56,431 nucleotides of DNA from a virus: positions 1 through 56,431 of IMG/VR virus record IMGVR_UViG_3300030102_003788; one strand, written 5' to 3'. Of the stretch, positions 37,042 through 47,700 are shown in pieces (the stretch's first letter is position 1; each line of letters opens with the position of its first letter). The translations under genes and the position numbers were made by a program. The notes beneath the pieces were generated by a model, which searched no databases, was not told where the DNA came from, and saw only the letters and a program-made list of their open reading frames with translations.

Positions 37042-39462
37042 ATGTTAAAAAAAGGTTATCAAGGTAGTTTTCCAAGTCAAGTTGTAAGTGACATAGAAAA
37101 AATGTCTGCGGAGTATGGGTTGCAGGTTGGTAAAGCTATAGCTAGTGAGTGGTTTGCTAATGGTACATATAACAATAGGTATTTAGATACTTCTAATAAT
37201 TTCCATAACCTTAGACTTTACGCTAGAGGAGAACAATCAATACAAAAATATAAAGATGAATTATCTATAAACGGTGACTTAAGCTACTTAAACCTAGACT
37301 GGAAACCAGTGCCTATTATACCTAAGTTTGTAGATATAGTTGTAAATGGTATAGCTGAAAGAATGTATGATGTAAAAGCTTACTCGCAAGACCCACACGG
37401 CGTAAGTAAAAGAACAGAATACATGGAGTCTTTACTAGGAGATTTTCAAACAAAAGATTTAAACGCTTTAGTTGAAGAAACTTTAGGTATAACTCTTAAT
37501 AAAAACGATAAGTCAATAATACCTGCTTCAGAGCAAGAATTAAATCTTCATATGCAGCTTACATACAAACAAGCTGTAGAGTTAGCAGAAGAACAAGCTA
37601 TAAACACATTGTTAGACGGTAATAGGTATGAATTAATAAAGAAACAGTTTTATTATGATTTAACAGTGTTGGGTATTGGTGCTGTTAAAACTTGTTTTAA
37701 TACTTCTGAAGGCGTTACAATAGATTATGTTGACCCAGCACACCTTGTTTATTCTTATACTGAATCTCCTTATTTTGAAGATATATATTATGTTGGTGAA
37801 CTAAAGGAAATACCAATAAACGAGCTAGTAAAGCAATTTCCAGAATTAACACATGAAAATCTAGAAGAAATATTAAATGACGCTGGTAACAAAGATATGT
37901 ACAGGTACGGTGGTGAATACGGGGATAAAGATGTTAACAAAGTTCCAGTATTATATTTTAATTATAAAACTCATATGAATGAGGTTTATAAAGTAAAACA
38001 AACTAGAACAGGTGCGGATAAAGCTATAGAGAAAGATGATCAATTTAATCCACCTGAAAGTAAAGATGGAGACTACAGCGCTTTAAAAAGGTGTATAGAA
38101 GTTTTATTTGAAGGCGCTATGATATTAGGAAGTAGTAAACTTCTTAAATGGGAAATGGCTCAAAACATGATGAGACCTAAAAGTGATTTTACTAAGGTAA
38201 AAATGAATTATGCTATTACAGCTCCAAGAATGTATAATGGTAAAATAGAAAGTTTAGTTAGTAGAGTTACTGGTTTTGCTGATATGATACAGCTTACACA
38301 TTTAAAGTTACAACAGGTAATGTCGCGTATGGTTCCTGATGGTGTTTATTTAGATGCAGATGGTTTGGCTGAAATAGACTTAGGCAACGGTACCAACTAT
38401 AACCCACAAGAAGCATTAAATATGTTTTTCCAAACAGGTTCTGTTATAGGTAGATCAATGACCGCAGATGGAGACATGAACCCTGCTAAAATGCCAATAC
38501 AAGAAATAAACACTAACAACGGTGGCGGAAAAATGCAAAGTTTAATACAGACTTATAATTATTATTTACAAATGATTAGGGATGTGACTGGTTTAAATGA
38601 AGCTAGAGATGCTGCAACTCCAGAAAAATACTCTTTAGTAGGCGTGCAAAAACTAGCAGCTGCAAATAGTAACACTGCAACTAGACATATATTACAGTCA
38701 GGATTGTTTTTAACACAAGAAGTTTGTGAAGCTTTATCACTTAGAATATCTGATATACTAGAATATTCACCTACTAAAAATGCTTTTATTCAGCAAATAG
38801 GCGCGCATAACGTAGCTACATTAAAAGAAATGTCTGAGTTACATTTGTATGACTTTGGTATATTTATAGAATTAATGCCAGATGAAGAAGAAAAACAGTT
38901 ATTAGAAAACAATATACAAGTTGCTTTGTCTCAACAAACAATAGATATAGAAGATGCTATTGATCTTAGAGAAATAAAAAATGTAAAGCTAGCAAATCAA
39001 CTATTAAAAGTACGTAGAAAGAAAAAGCTAGAAAGAGATCAAAAAATACAACAAGAAAATATAATGGCTCAATCACAGGCTAATATACAAACTCAACAAG
39101 CTTCTGCTCAAATGGAAATGCAAAAGAAACAGTCTGAGTCTAAGTCTATGCAAGAGTTAGAAAGTATAAAGGCTAAATTTGAAGCAGAAAGAATGATGCA
39201 AGAAACAGAGCTTAAAAAACAGTTAATGGACCATGAGTTCCAGATACAAATTAGATTAGCTAAATTACAAGCTGATGCTATGAAAGCAAAAGAAGACGGT
39301 AAAGAAGATAGAAAAGATGAAAGAACAAAAATACAAGCTACACAACAGTCAGAATTAATTGATCAAAGAAAAAATGACAAACCACCTAAAAACTTTCAAT
39401 CTGAAGCAGGTGGAGGTAGTGCAGCAATGCCACCGTTACCTGGTGGTATGATGGGTATGTAA
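37042..39462 (+). CDS. Portal protein
   Basis: The product has 806 residues, directly after terL. LNLDWKPVPIIPKFVDIVVN and GAVKTCFNTSEGVTIDYVDP fit the wing and stem-side segments; FADMIQLTHLKLQQVMSRMV and YLQMIRDVTGLNEARDAAT fit the clip/stem helices of portals from crAss-like and related phages. The C-terminal ~130 residues are a Gln/Lys/Glu-rich coiled coil ending in a Gly/Met-rich tip (PLPGGMMGM), probably the internal barrel. It forms the DNA entry vertex and docks the terminase. Confidence 0.87.
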   Translation: MLKKGYQGSFPSQVVSDIEKMSAEYGLQVGKAIASEWFANGTYNNRYLDTSNNFHNLRLYARGEQSIQKYKDELSINGDLSYLNLDWKPVPIIPKFVDIVVNGIAERMYDVKAYSQDPHGVSKRTEYMESLLGDFQTKDLNALVEETLGITLNKNDKSIIPASEQELNLHMQLTYKQAVELAEEQAINTLLDGNRYELIKKQFYYDLTVLGIGAVKTCFNTSEGVTIDYVDPAHLVYSYTESPYFEDIYYVGELKEIPINELVKQFPELTHENLEEILNDAGNKDMYRYGGEYGDKDVNKVPVLYFNYKTHMNEVYKVKQTRTGADKAIEKDDQFNPPESKDGDYSALKRCIEVLFEGAMILGSSKLLKWEMAQNMMRPKSDFTKVKMNYAITAPRMYNGKIESLVSRVTGFADMIQLTHLKLQQVMSRMVPDGVYLDADGLAEIDLGNGTNYNPQEALNMFFQTGSVIGRSMTADGDMNPAKMPIQEINTNNGGGKMQSLIQTYNYYLQMIRDVTGLNEARDAATPEKYSLVGVQKLAAANSNTATRHILQSGLFLTQEVCEALSLRISDILEYSPTKNAFIQQIGAHNVATLKEMSELHLYDFGIFIELMPDEEEKQLLENNIQVALSQQTIDIEDAIDLREIKNVKLANQLLKVRRKKKLERDQKIQQENIMAQSQANIQTQQASAQMEMQKKQSESKSMQELESIKAKFEAERMMQETELKKQLMDHEFQIQIRLAKLQADAMKAKEDGKEDRKDERTKIQATQQSELIDQRKNDKPPKNFQSEAGGGSAAMPPLPGGMMGM

Positions 39463-39489
39463 AATTATTAATTATTATTATATTATATT

Positions 39490-40626
39490 ATGGAAGAAAA
39501 CAAAGAAAACGTGGCCGAAAAGCCTAAAGTAGACGACAAAGTTGAAAAAATAAAAATAAAGAAAAAACCTAAAAAATTTGAAAAAACACCAAATGTCATT
39601 AAGGTTGACATGAGTAAACCAAAAGAAAATGAAACTAAAGAAGATAACACTAACAACGACGGAGTGGTTACAGAGCTTAAAAATGCCGAGCCCGTACAAA
39701 AACAAGAAGAAGTACAACCGGAAACAAAAACACAAGAAGCTCCAGTATTAGAAGAAATAACAAACGAGCCACTATCACCGCCAAAACCAGAATTACCTAA
39801 ACAACCAGATTTACCAGAAAATATACAAAAGGTTGTTGACTTTATGAAAGACACAGGTGGTGATCTAAATGACTATATGAATTTAAATAGAAATTTTGAT
39901 GATTATGGTGATGATGATTTACTTAGGTCTTATTACAAAGATACAAAACCACATCTTGATGATGATGAAATAAACTTTTTAGTACAAGAAAGTTTTGATT
40001 GGGACGAAAAAATAGATGACGAAAAAGATGTGAAAAGAAAAAAACTAGCGTTAAAAGAGCAAGTTGCCAGCGCTAAAGCCTACTTGGACGGGCTAAAGTC
40101 TAAATACTATGAAGATATTAAAATGGGGTCTAAGCTTACTAACGAACAGCAAGACGCTATTAAATACTTCAATGAGTCGCAAGAAAGATTAAAGATTCAA
40201 GAACAAGCTCAGTCTACATTTTTACAAAAAACTGATCAAGTCTTTAATAATGAATTCAAAGGATTTGAATACAATATTGGAGACAAAAGGTTTAGGTATA
40301 ATGTAAGTGATACTGAAAAAGTAAAAACAAACCAGAGTGACATTAATAATTTCATAAGAAAGTTTCTTAATGAAAGTGGTCAAATGGAAAATGCTAGTGG
40401 TTATCACAAAGGACTGTTTACAGCTATGAATCCTGACGCTATTGCAAATCATTTTTATGAGCAAGGTAAAGCAGATGCTTTGAGAGAAAGTATATCTAAA
40501 TCCAAAAATGTTAATATGGATCCTAGACAATCTTTTACAGCACCTAAAACAGGGTTTAAAGCAAGAATTGTTGGAGATAATAATAATCATAAAACAGCGA
40601 CATTTAAAATTAAAAAACGAAAATAA
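39490..40626 (+). CDS. Scaffold-like protein
   Basis: The product has 378 residues between portal and major capsid. The N-terminal ~110 residues are low-complexity Lys/Glu/Pro. The middle is acidic and helical (DDDEINFLVQESFDWDEKID, then KLALKEQVASAKAYLDG), and the C-terminus is basic (TGFKARIVGDNNN, FKIKKRK). Position, charge pattern and helical content are those of capsid scaffolds. No protease is evident next to it, so scaffold removal would be by exit or by an unidentified protease, perhaps the HExxH protein. Confidence 0.68.
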   Translation: MEENKENVAEKPKVDDKVEKIKIKKKPKKFEKTPNVIKVDMSKPKENETKEDNTNNDGVVTELKNAEPVQKQEEVQPETKTQEAPVLEEITNEPLSPPKPELPKQPDLPENIQKVVDFMKDTGGDLNDYMNLNRNFDDYGDDDLLRSYYKDTKPHLDDDEINFLVQESFDWDEKIDDEKDVKRKKLALKEQVASAKAYLDGLKSKYYEDIKMGSKLTNEQQDAIKYFNESQERLKIQEQAQSTFLQKTDQVFNNEFKGFEYNIGDKRFRYNVSDTEKVKTNQSDINNFIRKFLNESGQMENASGYHKGLFTAMNPDAIANHFYEQGKADALRESISKSKNVNMDPRQSFTAPKTGFKARIVGDNNNHKTATFKIKKRK

Positions 40627-40650
40627 CTAAAAATTTAAAATTACAAAATT

Positions 40651-42150
40651 ATGGCAATTACAGGTGCAACGAATACAGTGCCAGCTCCAATACAGCAAAC
40701 ACTGTCTTCGAATTATATTGATTTTGCTACGCTTGGATCTTCGGACGGATGGGCGCAGCAATACCTGCCTGACTTAATGGAAGCAGAAGCTGAGGTGTTT
40801 GGTAACAGAACTATCTCTGGTTTTCTTTCACAAGTTGGTGCAGAAGAGGCTATGACTGCTGATCAAGTAGTATGGTCTGAACAAGGAAGATTACATTTAT
40901 CTTATACTGGTCACGTTGAAAACACTACACAGTGTGATGATGGTGCTACTGCTGGTGGTCAGATTACTCTTGATAAAACTATTGATGGAGTACAATTAAC
41001 TGCTACAGCTAGAGATAATGGTGTTAGAGTAAATGACATTTTATTAGTAGCTACAGCTACTGCTACTCACAGATTATTAGTTCAAAACGTAGCGCTTAAC
41101 GTAGTTAGTGTTGTTCCTTACGACGCTGGAAACACAAATGGTCAAATAGGTAACTTAACTGGATTAACTGCTACAGGTGCTGATGATGATGGATCTTTAA
41201 CGGTACTAGTTATTGGTTCTGAGTATTCAAAAGGTACTAACGGAAGAGTAGGTACTAATACTCCAGGTTTCAAATCATTTACTAACAAGCCAATTATATT
41301 AAAAGACAAGTATGATATCTCTGGATCTGATGCTTCTCAAATTGGTTGGGTTGAAATATCAGGTGAAGACGGACAAAATGGCTACTACTGGTATTTAAAA
41401 GCTGAAGGAGACACTAGAGCTCGTTTTGCTGATTACTTAGAAATGGCAATGATTGAATCTGTTGTTGGTGACAACGCAAACACTGCAGCTGATGGTTCTG
41501 TTTTAGGAGCAAGTCATACTACTTTTGGTACTGAAGGTTTATTCTCAGCTATTGAAACTAGAGGTAATATAGCTACAGGTATTGAAGGTGTTGATGCTGG
41601 TACTGATTTAGCTGAGTTTGACGCTATTTTAGCTGAGCTTGATTCTCAAGGTGCTATTGAAGAAAACATGCTGTTCTTGAACAGATCTACTAGTTTAGCT
41701 ATAGATGATATGTTAGCTTCAATGAACTCTCATGGTACAGGTGGTACTTCTTACGGTGTATTTGACAACGAAGAAGACATGGCACTTAATTTAGGTTTCT
41801 CTGGTTTCAGAAGAGGTTCTTATGACTTCTATAAGTCTGACTGGAAATACTTAAATGACGCTTCTACAAGAGGTGCTATTAATGCTAAAGATACTGTCAA
41901 TGCTATAAGAGGTTGTATGATACCTGCAGGAGTTTCTTCTGTGTATGATCAAACTTTAGGTAAGAATTTAAAACGTCCATTCTTACACGTTAGATATAGA
42001 GCTTCACAAACTGATGACCGAAGAATGAAAACTTGGGTTACTGGTTCTGTTGGTGCTACTACATCTGAACTAGATGCAATGGAGGTACATTACTTATCTG
42101 AAAGATGTTTAATTGTACAAGGTGCTAACAACTTCTTCTTATTGAAGTAA
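40651..42150 (+). CDS. Major capsid protein
   Basis: The product has 499 residues and is the best candidate by position (after scaffold) and composition: acidic, Gly/Ala/Thr-rich, few Lys. Blocks such as WAQQYLPDLMEAEAEVFGNR near the N-terminus, LEMAMIESVVGDNANTA in the middle and RPFLHVRYRASQTDDRRMKT near the C-terminus fit an HK97-fold protein with a spine helix and P-domain. A strong hairpin terminator follows immediately, as expected for a highly expressed gene. Confidence 0.85.
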   Translation: MAITGATNTVPAPIQQTLSSNYIDFATLGSSDGWAQQYLPDLMEAEAEVFGNRTISGFLSQVGAEEAMTADQVVWSEQGRLHLSYTGHVENTTQCDDGATAGGQITLDKTIDGVQLTATARDNGVRVNDILLVATATATHRLLVQNVALNVVSVVPYDAGNTNGQIGNLTGLTATGADDDGSLTVLVIGSEYSKGTNGRVGTNTPGFKSFTNKPIILKDKYDISGSDASQIGWVEISGEDGQNGYYWYLKAEGDTRARFADYLEMAMIESVVGDNANTAADGSVLGASHTTFGTEGLFSAIETRGNIATGIEGVDAGTDLAEFDAILAELDSQGAIEENMLFLNRSTSLAIDDMLASMNSHGTGGTSYGVFDNEEDMALNLGFSGFRRGSYDFYKSDWKYLNDASTRGAINAKDTVNAIRGCMIPAGVSSVYDQTLGKNLKRPFLHVRYRASQTDDRRMKTWVTGSVGATTSELDAMEVHYLSERCLIVQGANNFFLLK

Positions 42151-42161
42151 GCATTTATATA

Positions 42162-42187
42162 AAAGTCGAGGCTTCGGCCTCGGCTTT
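42162..42187 (+). terminator. Strong terminator with UUCG tetraloop after the capsid gene
   Basis: AAAGTCGAGGC, loop TTCG, GCCTCGGCTTT: an 11-bp stem with one G-T pair and an exceptionally stable cUUCGg loop, followed by TATTTTATT. Partial termination here would raise capsid mRNA over downstream tail mRNA. Confidence 0.88.
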
Positions 42188-42216
42188 ATTTTATTAATTT
42201 TATTATATATTATATT

Positions 42217-43035
42217 ATGGCAAAAAAAGAAAAAACAGAAAAGGTAGAGGTACCTGTTGTTGAAACACCAGTTGTTGAAACACCAAAACCTAAAAAAGTT
42301 GAACCTAAAAAACCTGAATGGGAAATAAAAGACAGAGTTTATTATTTAATAGGTAATAAAAAACCATTATCTTACATGATAAGATCTACTAATATCTATT
42401 ATTTTGACGAAGAAAAAGGTTTTGAAAGAGAATTAAAATATTGTGAAAATCAAAGAACTCCTTTTGTTGACGAAATGAAAGGTGATCAAAGATTATCTCA
42501 CATTGTGTTTAGAAACGGGGTACTACACGTTCCTAGAGAAAAAACAACTTTACAAAAATTTTTAAGTTTATATCACCCACACAAGGATAAACTTTATTAT
42601 GAGTGGAAACCAGTTCAGCAAGCAGAAAAACAATTAGACTGGTTAGAATTTGAAGTTGCTGCTTTACAAGCGGCTAATGATTTAGAAGTTGATATGATGG
42701 AGGCTGTTATGAGAGTAGAAAACGGTTCTAGGGTATCTAGCATGTCATATAAGGAATTAAAGCGTGATTTACTTATATTTGCTAAGAGAAATCCTCAACT
42801 GTTCTTAGAATTAGTTACAGACGATAATATACAACTTAGAAACTTTGGTATAAAAGCTACAGAAGCTGGTATATTATCTTTAACTTCAGATCAAAGAACT
42901 TTTAATTGGGGTTCAACTGGTAGAAAAATAATGACTGTACCTTTTGATGAGCACCCGTATTCAGCTTTAGCCGCTTGGTTTAAAACTGATGAAGGTATGG
43001 AGGTGTACAAGAATATAGAAAAACGAATGAAGTAA
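42217..43035 (+). CDS. Conserved virion-module protein of unknown function
   Basis: The product has 272 residues: a Lys/Pro/Val-rich low-complexity start (VEVPVVETPVVETPKPKK), then DRVYYLIGNKKPLSYMIRST, HIVFRNGVLHVPREKTTLQK, and a helical C-terminal part (YKELKRDLLIFAKRNPQLFL). I recall this family after the capsid gene in marine phages, without a function. An accessory head or head-tail connector role is likely from position. Confidence 0.55.
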   Translation: MAKKEKTEKVEVPVVETPVVETPKPKKVEPKKPEWEIKDRVYYLIGNKKPLSYMIRSTNIYYFDEEKGFERELKYCENQRTPFVDEMKGDQRLSHIVFRNGVLHVPREKTTLQKFLSLYHPHKDKLYYEWKPVQQAEKQLDWLEFEVAALQAANDLEVDMMEAVMRVENGSRVSSMSYKELKRDLLIFAKRNPQLFLELVTDDNIQLRNFGIKATEAGILSLTSDQRTFNWGSTGRKIMTVPFDEHPYSALAAWFKTDEGMEVYKNIEKRMK

Positions 43036-43046
43036 AACAAAGTAAA

Positions 43047-43070
43047 GCAACCATCTTAACGGGTGGTTGC
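43047..43070 (+). terminator. Hairpin between virion genes
   Basis: GCAACCA, loop of about 10, TGGTTGC is a 7-bp stem with weak extension. It is followed by A-rich DNA, not T-rich, so it is more likely an mRNA-stability or processing element than a terminator. Confidence 0.4.
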
Positions 43071-43090
43071 AATACTAAAAAAAACAATAA

Positions 43091-43828
43091 ATGGCAGTAA
43101 GTGTAGATACAGTATATCAAAGAGTACAAGCTATAGCTAACAAAGAACAAAGAGGTTATATAACACCTCAAGAGTTTAATTTATTAGCTAACCAAGCTCA
43201 ATTATTAATATTTGAACAGTATTGCTATGAACTAGGTAAAATGTATGATGAACACGGTAACGTTGGTGAATACAGTGATAAGCTTGATATTTTACATGAA
43301 AAAATAGCACCTTTTGAAAACTGGAAAGTTGCTTTTTCAAATTTAGTTGGTAACGAAGCTACTTTACCAGTAACGCCAATTGTGCATAAATTAGGTACTG
43401 TTTTTTATAATGCTGGCACATATGATTGTGAAGTTGAGAGAGTTGATAAAAACGATTTACACAATATGTTAAAAACAGCTTTAGCAACACCTACTGACAA
43501 CAACCCTGTATATGTTAGAAAAACAGACACAAAAATACTTTTATATCCAGTTTCACCCACAGTAGCGTATTCAATAGTTGGTGATAATCCAAATATATTT
43601 TGTAACTATATATCTAAACCAACTCAAGTTGTTTGGGGCTACAATGTCGTAAATTCATACGCGTTATTTGATGCTACACAAGCAACAGACTTTCAGTTAC
43701 ACGCTTCAGAAGAAACAGAGTTAGTATATAAAATATTAGAACTAGCAGGAGTAACGTTAAACAAACCAGGTTTAACTCAAATAGCAGCAAACGAAGATAA
43801 CGAATTAATGGCTAAAAAACAATACTAA
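43091..43828 (+). CDS. Head-tail connector-type structural protein (tentative)
   Basis: The product has 245 residues. VDTVYQRVQAIANKEQRGYI and PQEFNLLANQAQLLIFEQYC form an N-terminal helical region. The rest is mixed, with VYVRKTDTKILLYPVSPTVA and a C-terminal TELVYKILELAGVTLNKPGL. Proteins with this start (xxVYxxVxxIxNKxQxGYIxPxxFN) are common structural proteins after the capsid in marine podoviruses. Connector or adaptor is inferred from order. Confidence 0.6.
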   Translation: MAVSVDTVYQRVQAIANKEQRGYITPQEFNLLANQAQLLIFEQYCYELGKMYDEHGNVGEYSDKLDILHEKIAPFENWKVAFSNLVGNEATLPVTPIVHKLGTVFYNAGTYDCEVERVDKNDLHNMLKTALATPTDNNPVYVRKTDTKILLYPVSPTVAYSIVGDNPNIFCNYISKPTQVVWGYNVVNSYALFDATQATDFQLHASEETELVYKILELAGVTLNKPGLTQIAANEDNELMAKKQY

Positions 43829-44710
43829 ATGGGATTAATAACACAAACAGGACAACAATATTATAGTACGGCCTCACCAACTCCTTTTGGTGATTATCAA
43901 TTTACATCTTTAGAAACTATTATAAATCAATTTATTATCGCCTATGTAGGTGAAGATAAAATAATATCAAAGATAAGAAGAACAGACGTGTCTTTTCACG
44001 CTAAAAGAGCTTTACAAGAATTATCATTTGATACTTTTAAATCTGTAAAATCTCAAGAAATAGTCTTACCAAGTTCTTTAACAATGATATTACCACAAGA
44101 TTATGTTAATTACGTTAAATTTACTTGGAGCGATGGTTCTGGTATAGAACATGTTATATACCCAGCTTTAAAAACATCAAATCCAACAGATGTAACTCAA
44201 GACGCTAATGGAGATTACGCTTTTGATGGTAGTCAAAACTTAATAACAGATAACTCTTCTTCTACTTGGGAAAATTTTGAAGCTATAGAAGCTACACCAG
44301 ATAGTGACGATGATTATGATGATGAAATATATGAAGCGCTAGAAGGCAAGCGGTATGGTTTAGACCCTCAACACGCTAATATAAATGGTTCATTTTATAT
44401 AGACCCAAACACAGGTTTAATACACTTTAGTTCTAATTTAGCTGGAAAAACAATAATAATAAAATACATAAGCGATAGCTTAGGTACAGACGCAGAAATG
44501 AAAGTACATAAGTTTGCTGAAGAAGCTATGTATAAATATATAGCGTATGCTATATTATCCACTAGAGCTAACACGCAGGAATATTTAGTTCAAAGATTTA
44601 AAAAAGAAAGATTTGCTGAAATAAGAAAAGCAAAACTAAGACTGTCTAATATTAAATTAGAAGAAATTACTCAAATTTTAAGAGGTAAGTCTAAACATAT
44701 AAAACACTAA
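43829..44710 (+). CDS. Head-tail connector-type structural protein (tentative)
   Basis: The product has 293 residues and directly abuts its upstream neighbour. FIIAYVGEDKIISKIRRTDV, FHAKRALQELSFDTFKSVKS and MILPQDYVNYVKFTWSDGSG resemble adaptor-type neck proteins; the C-terminal FAEEAMYKYIAYAILSTRAN, then RLSNIKLEEITQILRG, is a conserved helical end. An acidic insertion (PDSDDDYDDEIYEALEGK) sits in the middle. Together with 43091-43828 it probably forms the neck. Confidence 0.6.
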   Translation: MGLITQTGQQYYSTASPTPFGDYQFTSLETIINQFIIAYVGEDKIISKIRRTDVSFHAKRALQELSFDTFKSVKSQEIVLPSSLTMILPQDYVNYVKFTWSDGSGIEHVIYPALKTSNPTDVTQDANGDYAFDGSQNLITDNSSSTWENFEAIEATPDSDDDYDDEIYEALEGKRYGLDPQHANINGSFYIDPNTGLIHFSSNLAGKTIIIKYISDSLGTDAEMKVHKFAEEAMYKYIAYAILSTRANTQEYLVQRFKKERFAEIRKAKLRLSNIKLEEITQILRGKSKHIKH

Positions 44711-44714
44711 TTAA

Positions 44715-47700
44715 ATGCCAGAGTTAAAACGTAACTTTACTCAAGGTCGAATGAATAAAGATCTTGACGAAAGACTAGTACCTAATGGTGAATATAGAGA
44801 TGCTTTAAACATAGAGGTTAACACTTCTGAGGGTTCTAATGCTGGAACTGTACAATCACTAAAAGGTAATACTTTATTAAACACAGATCAAATTGGTAGT
44901 ACAGATTTAGATTTTTTAACAGCTGACAGCCACTTGTTTTCAAAAGATGCGGTTTGTGTTGGTTCTATAGCTGATAAAGCTAAAAACAAAATATATTATT
45001 TTGTTACAGATCCACATAGAAACTATGATGCTAGCTGGGAAACTGGTGATTATGCTTTAAACAATACTTATGTTCACGCCAAACAAGATAGCTCTGGTAA
45101 CGTAGACGTAAAGCATAAAATATATTCTGATTACATAATAGAATATAACGAAAGTAGTGATAATGCTAAATACGTTTTTGTAGAACACGTAAAAGTTAAC
45201 ACTAAGCTTTCTAATGATCAGCATGCAAAAGGTGATCATTTACATGTAAGTAATTTAGGTTTGCCTGGTGATATAAGGCCTGTGGGTATACAAGTTGGTA
45301 TGGAAGTTTACATGCAAGGTATAAAAACTTCTGTAATAAAAATAGAAGAAGATACCGACTCTGGTTATAACGGTTGGAGAATATATACCGAGCACGATGC
45401 AAGTGACTTGGGATATAGCATTTTAGGAACAGCAAATGCTGGCACAAGCGTACAGTTTAAATTACCTCATGAAAAAAGAGCGTTAGCATTTAATCATTTT
45501 GCTTCTAAAAATCCGGGTGAAGTTATTACTGGAATAAATATAATAGATGATCTTTTATTTTGGACTGACAATTTAACAGAACCTAAAAAAATAAATATAA
45601 ACCGATGTAAGTACGGATCAACATATGGTCCTCATACTGATAATGATGATGATCTTGCAAATGCCGCGGCTCATTACCATAAAAACGGAACTAGAAAATA
45701 TCCTACGCTTTTAATAGTTAACGGTCAAATACCTGACAACGCAACAAACGCTAGATTAGCGTCCTTAGACGATTACGCGTCTGCAATAAACTATCCTTTC
45801 TTTTCTTACAAACATGCTACCGTAATAAAGAACACGCCTACGTCTTCTTTAGATATGATAATGTCTAACACTACAAAAGCTGATATACAGCCAAAAGACG
45901 GTAATATTGTAGTAGAACAAGATGTTCAACTTCCTTTTGACGATCCAAATGTTGCTTCTAGTAGTTTCTTTTTTGATGAAGCTGGTGGAAGATTAACAAA
46001 TGGAGAAACAACACCGTCTTTAACTTTTGCACAGTCTTTAGACTGGGAAGAAGGAGATGTAGTTGAATTTTATCCAGAAGATGATGAGGCTGGTTTTGAT
46101 GGAAGTTCTTTAGTTACTGCCCTTGTAGATTCTAAAACAGCAGGAAACACATTTACTTTTGAAATACAAGCGATGTCTACTAAAATAATAAAACCTCTTG
46201 TTAATTTTAGAGCTAGACTACAACAAAAAGATCCTTTGTTTGAATTTAAATTTCCAAGGTTTGCTTATAGATGGAAATATGAAGACGGTGAGTACTCTGC
46301 TTTTTCACCTTTTTCAGAGGTTGCGTTTATTCCAGATAGATTTGATTACCACCCAAGAAAAGGTCATAATTTAGGAATGACAAATAATTTAAGATATTTA
46401 TTACTTTATGGTTTTAAACCTATAACAACACCTTTAGATGTTGTTGAAATAGATATTTTATATAAAGAATCAAACTCTCCAAATATTTACACTGTAGAAA
46501 CAATTAAATCACCTAGTTCTAAAACAGTAGGTAATAGATTAAGAACTGTTGATTATAAAGGTGATGAAGGTTGGTTTGGTAAAGTAGTTAAAAGAGAGAC
46601 GCCTAATACTTTAGTTACTGACTTAACTATGGTTGGAACAACATCTTTTGCTGGAAATGTAATTATTGAAAATGGTGTTTATTATTATAATATAACAAAT
46701 ACTTTTGATAACGTTAATATTAGAGTTGGAGATCAAATTAACTTTACAGCTGGGCAAACAGGTATTTCTGGAACTATTTTAATTGATTCTTTTTTAATTA
46801 ATGAAACAGACAAAAGCTATTTATCTCTTACTGCTGACGGTACTGCTGTTACAAGTACGGCATCAACTTGGTTATACGATGGTAGTCCTTTTGAAATAAA
46901 AAGAACTATAGCTAGAAAGCCGGCGTTTAATGTAGATGATCCTGTAGGTTCTTTAGAAATAAAATCAGATCTAATACACGCCGCCGTACCTTCTAATCAA
47001 TTATTAAGACCTTATGATAATGTTCCTAGAAAAGCACTAGGCCAAGAAGTAACTGCTAATAGAATTGTTTATGCTAATTATATACATCAGTTTAATATAG
47101 TTGGTAAAAACGATAAAAACACTATAAAACAAAAATTTAAAACAGCTATACGTAAAAGAAAAAATATTAGAGATAATATACAATATGATGAAAACACAGC
47201 TTTAGTACATCCAACTACAGGTCAAATAATAAAATGGTACAACCCATTAAACGCTTTAAATACAGAAGCTAGGGAGCCAGAAAAATCTTTAAAATCGTTA
47301 AGAACTTATCAGGTAGGTATGGCTTACGTAGATGAGTTTGGTAGAACAACACCTGTTCAAACTCATGAATCAGGTGTTATTAAGGTTAAAAAAAGTAAAG
47401 CTGATGATTACAATGGTTTAACAGTAAGACTTGAAGAAACAGATGATTGGCCTGTTTGGGCTACTCATTTTAAAATTTATGTAAAAGAAACTTCTAATGA
47501 ATATTATAATTTAGCACTTGATAGGTTTTACGATGCTAAAGATGGTAATATTTGGCTTAGTTTTCCTTCTTCTGAGAGAAATAAAGTTGATGAAGACACG
47601 TATTTAATACTTAAAAAACAACATGATAACGATGAGTTTGTAGTTGAAAAAGCTAGATATAAAATTATAGCAATAGAAAATGAAGCACCTTTATTTGTAA

